Source: Verrucomicrobiaceae bacterium (GTDB taxonomy: Bacteria; Verrucomicrobiota; Verrucomicrobiae; Verrucomicrobiales; Akkermansiaceae). From it: a stretch of DNA of 7,506 nt. How positions within the stretch are numbered: the first letter of the stretch is position 1; the number at the start of each line of letters is the position of its first letter. This document shows positions 1 to 6,626 of the stretch, one piece after another. Under the pieces are notes generated by a model that was not told the DNA's origin, searched no databases, and worked only from the letters and a program-made list of their open reading frames with translations. The DNA is taken from positions 1-7,506 of the forward strand of contig RPOS01000239.1 of assembly GCA_003820635.1 (NCBI GenBank). The letters run 5' to 3'. A program made the translations under genes and the position numbers.

Positions 1-12
1 ATTCCGCGGAAT
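1..12. repeat. 12-bp perfect palindrome ATTCCGCGGAAT
   Basis: The first twelve bases equal their own reverse complement. The site lies beyond the eno terminator, at the window edge, so its context is cut off. It could be part of a larger operator or repeat outside the window, or chance. Nothing else recognisable was seen in 13-56. Confidence 0.3.
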
Positions 13-56
13 GCTGAGTCTGATCGGGGAAACGGTGCGTCCCTTTCGGGAGATAT

Positions 57-90
57 GCAAAAACGGCGGACCCTTGGGAGGTCCGCCGTT
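57..90 (-). terminator. Intrinsic terminator of eno
   Basis: Twenty bases after the enolase stop codon there is a perfect 10-bp inverted repeat: AACGGCGGAC at 62-71 and GTCCGCCGTT at 81-90. A further C72-G80 pair leaves a 7-nt loop. Read on the minus strand, the stem runs straight into five U residues (the A run at 59-63 on the plus strand). This is a classical Rho-independent terminator for leftward transcription leaving eno, so eno is the last gene of its transcript. Confidence 0.9.
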
Positions 91-110
91 CGGGAAGGAT
101 GGGGCAGGGC

Positions 111-1589
<1,479 letters not shown>

Positions 1590-1590
<1 letters not shown>

Positions 1591-3428
1591 CAAGGATTGA
1601 AAGGCCGGATGGCCTTGATGGTGAGCGTCTGCATGGTCTCGGTGGATTCGTCGCGGACTTGGACGGTCTCGCCGGGGCTGTGGCCGACAAGGGCTTTGCC
1701 GACTTCCGAGAGGTAGGAAACGAGTTTTTTATCCGGTTCGGAATCCCATGCGCCGAGCACGGTCATTTCGACATCCGCACCGGATGCGTCGGTGAGGGTG
1801 ACGATGGTGCCGATGTTGACCATGCTGGCGTCCGAGCCCTTGAAATCGGTGCCGCGGGCGCGGGCGATGTCTTTTTCCAACTCGTTCTTGCGGTGGCCGA
1901 GGTAGCGCTGGAGGTCCTTGGCGGACTTGTATTCGAAGTTCTCGCGAAGGTCGCCGTAGGAACGGGCGATGGAGATGTCCTTGGTGTTTTGCGGGATGCG
2001 GACGCGGACGAGTTCATCGAGCTCGGCCTTTTTCTTTTCGAGGCTTTCCCAGGAAACGAGCAGAGCCTCCTCGCGGCGCTGGTTGTTGCCGCTGACGAGT
2101 TCGGCCGTTTCCGGGCGGGCCTTGATGATGCGGGCCATGAGGGATTTTTTCTCAAGATCGCCGAAGACCGGGCAGTCCAGCAGGCGGCGGGAGAAATTGC
2201 GCGCCTCGTTGACGTCCATGATTTCCACCAGATCGATGAGCAGTTTCTTGTCATCGCCTAACAGACTCTGGAGGCGCGAGGTCTTGCGCGGCCCGTCGGA
2301 AAGGTGGTCGTTTTCCAGCAGGTTGAGAATGGAGGCGCCGACATCGGCCGAGAAGACCTCCGCAGAGGCGGCCTTGCGCTCGCGGCAGACCCAGATGAGG
2401 GCGTCCGAACCGAGCGCGCGGCGGGCGATGGCCGAGCGCAGGTGGTTGACGAGTGCCGGCAGTTCGCCGCGCTCCAGCAGGATGCGGGCGATTTCGGTGA
2501 CGCCGCGCGCCCCGACGCGGTCGAAGACGCGGACGATTTTTTCCACCCAGATGCCGCCGAAGGCATCCGGGAAGGCCTCATACACGGCGCGCTGGCGGCC
2601 GGAGGGCAGGGTGCCGGCTTCCTCGGCGAGTTTCACCGGATCCGCGGAAAGCAGCAGATCGGAGAGACGGACGGCGGTGGGATCGAGCTCGAGGGTTTTG
2701 GAGGAGCCGATGACTTCATCGCGGGCGGCGACGAGTTGCAGCGCCTGGCCCAGTTGGACGCGGGCGGCTTTCTTGGCGCCCTCGTCGATGTCGGTGAGGA
2801 GCCGCTTGAGGGCGGCGGTGTCGTTGTCGAAAGCGCCGATGTCCGCGGCGATGGCCTCCAGTGCCTTGATCATGCCCTTGATGTCGCGGGCAGCCTCGAA
2901 ATCGGCGACGAGCGCCTGGGCCGGGCTTTGGCCACCGGTGCGCAGGACAATGGGCTCGGTGCGCTTTTGCGGGACCACGGCGAGGCGGCTTTCGCGCAGG
3001 GATTTTTTGGTGTTGTCCCACCATTTCTTGAAAGTGGCCTCGGGGATGACGGTGCCGCAGAGCTCCTTTTCGAGCGCATCGCCGGTCATGCTGCCGCCGT
3101 GGCTTTGGAGCAGGTGGACGACGAGCTGGACGGGGTCGCTTTTGGTGAGGGAGCGGAGTTCCTCGAGTTGCTCGATTTTTCTGGCGCGGAAATCGTCGGC
3201 CGGGATCCACTCGGTTTTCTGGATGGCGAACTGGAGCTCCATGGCCTGGCCGGTGGATTTCTCGAAGTCGATGGTGACCTTTTTTCCGGGCAGGTCCCAA
3301 TCGACCACCTTGCCAGCGCCGAAGGATTTGTGAATGCAGAAATTTCCGGGAGCCAATTGTGAAAGGCGCTCGCCGACCGGTTTTGGAATGCGGCCGGCTT
3401 CAACCAGTCTCGCCACGTCAGGATGCAT
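1590..3428 (-). CDS. greA: GreA-type transcript cleavage factor with long N-terminal extension
   Basis: GreA factors enter the RNA polymerase secondary channel and stimulate cleavage of backtracked RNA. The last ~160 residues (about 453-612) are a GreA: an antiparallel coiled coil with the tip motif ARSYGDLRENFEYKSAKDLQ, in which the acidic pair D493 and E496 needed for cleavage is intact, then an FKBP-like domain ending LSEVGKALVGHSPGETVQV. The preceding ~450 residues are absent from ordinary ~158-residue GreA. They comprise a short helix, a probable beta-barrel segment (about 30-76, SFGAGKVVDWDLPGKKVTID), a region that may be winged-helix-like (about 100-165, including FKKWWDNTKKSLRES), then a long, probably helical stretch (about 165-445). 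Chlamydia GreA is similarly long (about 715 residues) with GreA at its C-terminus. Start: 3428 is the first in-frame ATG but has no Shine-Dalgarno. A TTG at 3464 would add 12 residues and does have AAGGGA 5 nt upstream, so it remains possible. It starts 72 nt after the PDZ gene with no clear terminator between them, so read-through is plausible. Confidence 0.92.
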
Positions 3429-3500
3429 GGCGCGGAAGATGGGAAGCGGCCCGGGAAAACGCAAGGCATTCCCTTGGAAAATCTTCCCGCTGCCCGCGCA

Positions 3501-4241
3501 TTACGGATTCCGCTCCGGCGGCGGCACCACCCGCGGCCGCGGCTGGCGTGCGGGCATTATGCGGCCGTCGAGCGCGTGGTCCAGGCCGCGGCGCAGCGCG
3601 TGGACGCGGCGGCGCCAATCCTGCGGAATTTCCTCAAGGCTGCCATCCACCGGGATCCGTCCCTCGTAAATCAACCCGTCTGCGGGATCTTGGATTTTCA
3701 CGAGCAGGAGCTGCCCGTCACGCCGGACCTCCACGCGGCCCTCGGAGTTTGAATAGCTCGCGAGTTTCTCGGAAACATTGACCACGCGCATCGGCCCGCC
3801 GCATTCGCCGGGCAGGATGGCGGCGTCCACCAGGTCGCCGGGAAACACCCGCTTGGAGGCGGGCACTTCGCCCAGCTTCAAGATGACCTCCAGCGGCTGG
3901 CCACTGCGGAAGCCGGAGAGCCGGATCTCGTCGCCGGGCTTGTTGAGCCGCAGCAGGGCGGCGAGCTGGCCTTCGTTGACGAGCATCTGGTCGCCGATTT
4001 TCCAAATGATATCAAACTCGCGCAGACCGGCGGCGGCGGCCGGGCCGTCCTTGTCGATCATGCGGATCACGAAACCGATGCCCGGTGGCAGCGATGGCAT
4101 TTGCGCGGTGATCGTTTCATCCGGCTTGGAAACCTCCAGGCCGAGCCATGCGCGCGGCGCCTCGTGCGGACGCGGCAGTTCTTCCCCGGTCGTTGAAACG
4201 ACCGGGATGAGCAGGCAGGCGATGACTAGGAAATGTTTCAT
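3501..4241 (-). CDS. Exported PDZ-domain protein, third gene of the sigma cassette
   Basis: 246 residues. The N-terminus MKHFLVIACLLIPVVSTTGE looks like a Sec signal peptide with cleavage around residues 16-19. Cys9 sits in a lipobox-like VIAC, but the hydrophobic stretch before it is too short for a convincing lipoprotein. Residues about 31-124 form one PDZ domain: AWLGLEV strand, GIGFVIRMI carboxylate-binding-loop region, DGPAAAAGLREFDIIWKIGD helix and turn, then PGDEIRLSGFRSGQPLEVILKL. The remainder is a probable beta segment (GRVEVRRDGQLLLVKIQD), a predicted helix (EEIPQDWRRRVHALRRGL) and a Pro/Arg-rich tail. No serine-protease triad or HEXXH motif is visible, so it is a binding rather than a proteolytic protein. 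Its ATG follows the preceding stop codon by 1 nt, which implies translational coupling. Family knowledge from DegS and RseP makes a role in modulating the neighbouring sigma/membrane pair plausible; that is inference. Confidence 0.88.
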   Translation of the reverse strand: MKHFLVIACLLIPVVSTTGEELPRPHEAPRAWLGLEVSKPDETITAQMPSLPPGIGFVIRMIDKDGPAAAAGLREFDIIWKIGDQMLVNEGQLAALLRLNKPGDEIRLSGFRSGQPLEVILKLGEVPASKRVFPGDLVDAAILPGECGGPMRVVNVSEKLASYSNSEGRVEVRRDGQLLLVKIQDPADGLIYEGRIPVDGSLEEIPQDWRRRVHALRRGLDHALDGRIMPARQPRPRVVPPPERNP

Positions 4242-4242
4242 C

Positions 4243-4701
4243 TCAGAACGCGCTCACCGGCATCAGCAGGAGTTCTTCCCGTGGTTCGGAAACCTGCATC
4301 ACGATGCCCGTTTCCTCGTCAAAAAGGCTGTTTTCCTCCACGACTCGCACGCGCAGGGCACGCATCGCGCTGCCGTCGGAATCCTCGCGCCAGCCCTCGT
4401 CCGCCATCGACTCGATGCGGTCGGACTCGCCCACTAACAGAAAGTCCGGCGGCGCGGCGGTGGCGGAGGCGCTTTGTTTGGCCGGGCGCATCCACACAGG
4501 CAGCGCCAGAGCGGCCACCAGCGAGGCGGCGAGCCCGCCGGCGATGAGGATGCGCCACGCGGGCAGGGCGGGGGACTTGCGCGGGCTTGCCGGGCCGGCG
4601 AGCTCATCGAGCATCGTCTCGATGCCGCGCTGGCCGCTCTCGCTGAGCGCGGGTGGCATCAGCCGGGCGAGGATGGTTTCCACTGAATCCTTCTCATGCA
4701 T
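4243..4701 (-). CDS. Single-pass membrane protein, putative anti-sigma factor
   Basis: 152 residues. Layout: cytoplasmic N-terminus of about 48 residues (MHEKDSVETILARLMPPALS and onward, helical and charged), one transmembrane segment at about 49-71 (RILIAGGLAASLVAALALPVW), then an extracytoplasmic domain of about 80 residues ending LLLMPVSAF. I do not recognise the family by sequence. The protein has no cysteine, so it lacks the zinc-binding HxxxCxxC motif of ZAS anti-sigma factors. The anti-sigma assignment rests on topology and position: its start overlaps the end of the ECF sigma gene by 8 nt, and it is followed at once by the PDZ gene. It has the only consensus Shine-Dalgarno in the window, so it may be made in excess of the sigma factor. 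It could instead be an accessory membrane protein of unknown role. Confidence 0.85.
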   Translation of the reverse strand: MHEKDSVETILARLMPPALSESGQRGIETMLDELAGPASPRKSPALPAWRILIAGGLAASLVAALALPVWMRPAKQSASATAAPPDFLLVGESDRIESMADEGWREDSDGSAMRALRVRVVEENSLFDEETGIVMQVSEPREELLLMPVSAF

Positions 4702-5218
4702 GGCGGGCCTCCTTCATGCGGCGCAGTTCCTGCGCGAGTTGTTCCATGGCGTAGCGGTAGCGGGAGGCGGCGGTGTTCGGGGAAATCGCCAGCGTTTCCG
4801 CGATCTGTTGGAAAGTGAGCCCGCCCCAGAACTTCATGATCACCACGTCGCGCAGCTTCGCGCTGAGGCGCTGGACGGCATCCCGCAGGATGAGCGCCTC
4901 CTCGTCCTCCTCCATCAGTGGATCGAGCCAGACGTCCTGGAAGTCGTTGAGGTAAATGACCGACTCCTCGCGCTTGCGGCGGCGCTTCTCGCTGCGGTGG
5001 TGGTTGAGCCCGCAGAAGCGGATGGTGGAAAACACCAGCGGCAGGTCCGGCGGTGTGCCGCCCTTGTCGGCCTGATGGTGCCACATCCGCAGAATGGCAT
5101 CCTGCACGAGATCCTCGGCGTCCTCACGGCACTGGCTCCAGCCGCGTGCGAAAAGCAGCAGCCGCGGGCCGTTTTCGGCCAGCCACTGTTTCCATGAGGT
5201 CGCGGGGGATTCCATCAT
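4694..5218 (-). CDS. ECF-type RNA polymerase sigma factor
   Basis: 174 residues, the usual size for an ECF sigma factor with only regions 2 and 4. Region 2 covers about 18-84: LLLFARGWSQCREDAEDLVQ contains the core-binding 2.2 signature (DAEDLVQDAILRMW), followed by the -10-recognising part (PLVFSTIRFCGLNHHRSEKR) and a basic stretch. A linker rich in acidic residues (about 92-108) joins it to region 4 (about 109-165), whose helix-turn-helix LTFQQIAETLAISPNTAASR would read the -35 element. Two ATG codons are adjacent (5218 and 5215); the first is given. No Shine-Dalgarno is visible, and a GC hairpin sits 13 nt upstream of the ATG. The 3' end overlaps the putative anti-sigma gene by 8 nt, as expected for a co-translated sigma/anti-sigma pair. 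The target regulon cannot be read from the sequence. Confidence 0.95.
   Translation of the reverse strand: MMESPATSWKQWLAENGPRLLLFARGWSQCREDAEDLVQDAILRMWHHQADKGGTPPDLPLVFSTIRFCGLNHHRSEKRRRKREESVIYLNDFQDVWLDPLMEEDEEALILRDAVQRLSAKLRDVVIMKFWGGLTFQQIAETLAISPNTAASRYRYAMEQLAQELRRMKEARHA
4708..4714 (-). promoter_or_regulatory. Consensus ribosome binding site inside the sigma gene
   Basis: AAGGAGG on the minus strand lies 6 nt before the ATG at 4701 and is encoded within the last codons of the sigma factor (MKEARHA). It is a full match to the anti-Shine-Dalgarno and fixes the start of the membrane-protein gene. No other gene start chosen here has a comparable site. Confidence 0.85.
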
Positions 5219-5231
5219 TCAGCAGGGTAAT

Positions 5232-5246
5232 GCCCCGGCGCGGGGC
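5232..5246. promoter_or_regulatory. GC-rich hairpin just upstream of the sigma factor start
   Basis: GCCCCG (5232-5237) and CGGGGC (5241-5246) form a perfect 6-bp stem with a 3-nt loop, 13 nt before the sigma ATG on the minus strand. On the plus strand it is followed by TTTT (5247-5250), which resembles a terminator, but no plus-strand gene ends here. In the coding direction it would sit in the leader RNA where a ribosome must land, so it could dampen sigma translation. That is inference. Confidence 0.4.
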
Positions 5247-5254
5247 TTTTGTCT

Positions 5255-5290
5255 GGAAAATCCGGCGGCCGCGGGAGGTGCGGCGGATTC
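5255..5290 (-). terminator. Probable terminator after the glutaredoxin gene
   Basis: Immediately after the stop codon at 5291, the minus strand can fold AATCC+GCCGC against GCGGC+GGATT with a 4-nt bulge on the 3' side, followed by TTCC. The U tract is short and imperfect, so termination may be partial and the sigma cassette may receive some read-through from the glutaredoxin gene. Confidence 0.4.
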
Positions 5291-5662
5291 TCAGTCGAGA
5301 AACTTGATTTTTCCCGGCACCGGCAGGCGGCCGAGGGCCATCGCCTCGTGCTGCTCATCGGTGCAGGAGGAATTGATCGGCGCGTCCGGCGCGGAATCGC
5401 TGGGCTGGAGGTAGCCGTTTTCGATCAGCCATTTCTCCACTTCCTCGCCGCTGATGTCCGGCAGCATGTGGCCGTCGATCTCGACGCAGGGCGAGAGCGG
5501 TTGGCCGCTGCGCTGCTCCATTTCCCAGCGAAAGGCGGGGTTCTTGATGATGTCCTTCTCCTCATATTCGAGGCCGTATTTGCGCATGATGGCGCGGACG
5601 CCTTCGCTCCAGCCACAGAAGGTTTTCAGGTAAGCGGTGATTTTCGGGGATGTTTGGCTCAT
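5291..5662 (-). CDS. Monothiol glutaredoxin-like protein (CGWS)
   Basis: 123 residues. Residues 7-85 have the glutaredoxin fold pattern: strand KITAYLKTF, active site C16-G-W-S19 at the start of a helix (SEGVRAIMRKYGL), strand EYEEKDI, helix, then the cis-proline segment LSP58-CVEIDG with a hydrophobic strand and the C-terminal helix GEEVEKWLIENGYL. Only one cysteine is in the active-site motif, as in monothiol glutaredoxins (usually CGFS) that bind [2Fe-2S] clusters with glutathione. Cys59 next to the cis-proline could be a second redox residue. A further 38-residue tail containing Cys100 extends past the normal fold. Likely a cytoplasmic thiol or Fe-S protein; the exact role is not readable. 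It lies 80 bp downstream of the carbonic anhydrase gene on the same strand and has a terminator-like hairpin after it. No Shine-Dalgarno is visible. Confidence 0.9.
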   Translation of the reverse strand: MSQTSPKITAYLKTFCGWSEGVRAIMRKYGLEYEEKDIIKNPAFRWEMEQRSGQPLSPCVEIDGHMLPDISGEEVEKWLIENGYLQPSDSAPDAPINSSCTDEQHEAMALGRLPVPGKIKFLD

Positions 5663-5695
5663 GGGGTATCGGTTGTTTCGGGGGGAGCCATAACC

Positions 5696-5708
5696 GCGGA
5701 CAGTCCGC
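5696..5708. repeat. Small hairpin between carbonic anhydrase and glutaredoxin genes
   Basis: GCGGA (5696-5700) and TCCGC (5704-5708) form a 5-bp stem with a 3-nt loop in the 80-bp gap. It is flanked by AACC/GGTT arms further out. There is no U tract after it, so it is not a convincing terminator; it might stabilise an mRNA end or be chance. Confidence 0.3.
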
Positions 5709-5742
5709 TCCGCAAGTCTTCACGGTTCCCGGGCCGCGCGGC

Positions 5743-6354
5743 TCAATCGAGATTGTTCAAAGGCGCTTTGATGGCCGGGCGCAGTGGCAGGATGATCCCG
5801 TTGTCGAGGCGGTAAATCCAGCTGTGGACGAAAATCTCCTGCCCGCGCTCCCACGCGTCCTCGACGATGGTGGTGCGCGCCACGTGGCTGGCTTGGGCGA
5901 GCACGTTGAGCTCGCAAAGGCGGTCGCTGGCGGCTTCGGGCGGCAAGGCATCGAGCTCCTCGCGGTGCACACGGCGCAGTGCGCGGATGCCGGAAAGCCA
6001 GTTGTCGATCATGCCGTGGCGGAAGTTTTCCAGCGCCGCGCGCACGCCGCCGCAGCCGTAGTGGCCGCAGACGATGATGTGGCGCACTTTGAGCACGTCC
6101 ACCGCGTATTGCAGCACGGCCAGCAGGTTGAAATCCGTCTCGGCCACCACGTTGGCGACATTGCGGTGCACGAACACCTCGCCCGGTGCCAGGCCGGTGA
6201 TCTGGTTGGCCGGCACCCGGCTGTCCGAGCAGCCGATCCACAGGTATTGCGGCATTTGCTGGTTTTCCAGCTTGGCGAAAAAATCCGGGTCATCCGCATG
6301 GACGGATGCCGCCCAATTGCGGTTTCGTTGCAGCAGGTTTTCGAGAGTTTTCAT
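5743..6354 (-). CDS. can: Beta-class carbonic anhydrase
   Basis: Zinc enzyme for CO2 + H2O to bicarbonate and H+, supplying bicarbonate for carboxylases and balancing pH; cytoplasmic. The 203-residue protein has the full beta-class zinc site: C42 and D44 with R46 (the CSDSR motif), and H98 and C101 in CGHYGCGGV. The residue numbers coincide with those of the E. coli Can enzyme. GEVFVHRNVANVV (58-70) is the other family signature. The start at 6354 (MKTLENLLQRNRNW) fits the family. The frame is open 24 codons further up to 6426, but that extension (MLRETTSPRWTG) is unlike known enzymes. The upstream gap contains the REPIN-like element. No Shine-Dalgarno or clear promoter is visible. Symbol assigned by similarity to E. 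coli Can rather than CynT, since no cyn genes are near. Confidence 0.96.
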   Translation of the reverse strand: MKTLENLLQRNRNWAASVHADDPDFFAKLENQQMPQYLWIGCSDSRVPANQITGLAPGEVFVHRNVANVVAETDFNLLAVLQYAVDVLKVRHIIVCGHYGCGGVRAALENFRHGMIDNWLSGIRALRRVHREELDALPPEAASDRLCELNVLAQASHVARTTIVEDAWERGQEIFVHSWIYRLDNGIILPLRPAIKAPLNNLD

Positions 6355-6437
6355 GGCGGCGAGTGGCAGCATCCAAGCCGGGAAATCCGCCCCCGTCCAT
6401 CGCGGACTGGTGGTTTCGCGCAACAAGCTGCTCAGCC

Positions 6438-6623
6438 GTAACCATGCAGTGGGGAATCGTGGCGCGGGCGTCTCGCCCGCCGCCTTCCTTTCAAAATTCC
6501 TTTATCATTCCATCACATCCGGAAAACCAATGGGTGAAGCTGATGCGTTCCATGGCCTCGATGGAAAATGGCTGCGGGCGAGACGCCCGCGCCACTGTTC
6601 GCGTCCTTCCACTGCATGGTCAC
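6438..6623. repeat. REPIN-like element: nested inverted repeats with two 17-nt hairpins
   Basis: The rlmN-carbonic anhydrase gap holds two 22-bp arms at 6459-6480 and 6574-6595 that are perfect reverse complements. Each contains a self-complementary 17-mer: GCGGGCG, a 3-nt loop (TCT left, AGA right), CGCCCGC. Outside them lies a second inverted pair, ACCATGCAGTGG at 6441-6452 and its complement at 6609-6620 (14 of 15 matched if extended to 6438 and 6623). The gaps between outer and inner arms differ (6 vs 13 nt). The 93-nt core (6481-6573) is visibly more AT-rich than the surroundings. Two REP-type hairpins in opposite orientation define a REPIN, normally spread by a RAYT transposase encoded elsewhere; no transposase is present here. 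The outer arms make a MITE-like reading also possible. The rest of this gap (6355-6437, 6624-6626) shows nothing recognisable. Confidence 0.8.
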
Positions 6624-6626
6624 GGC

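Noticed and set aside
1969..3333. Long plus-strand open frame (454 codons) opposite greA
   Set aside because: It is antisense to a gene with clear domains, is dominated by Ser/Arg/Ala as expected from GC-rich antisense frames, and shows no family motif.
2304..3362. Second plus-strand open frame (352 codons) opposite greA
   Set aside because: Same antisense effect; it overlaps another antisense frame and both cannot be real.
4215..4241. Lipoprotein signal (VIAC, Cys9) in the PDZ protein
   Set aside because: Only five hydrophobic residues precede the cysteine and the hydrophobic stretch continues after it, so an ordinary signal peptide fits better.
6355..6426. 24-residue N-terminal extension of the carbonic anhydrase
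   Set aside because: With the start at 6354 the zinc ligands fall at the same numbers as in E. coli Can, and the extension has no similarity to the family.
6438..6623. CRISPR array
   Set aside because: There are only two repeat copies, in inverted rather than direct orientation, with no regular spacers and no cas genes.
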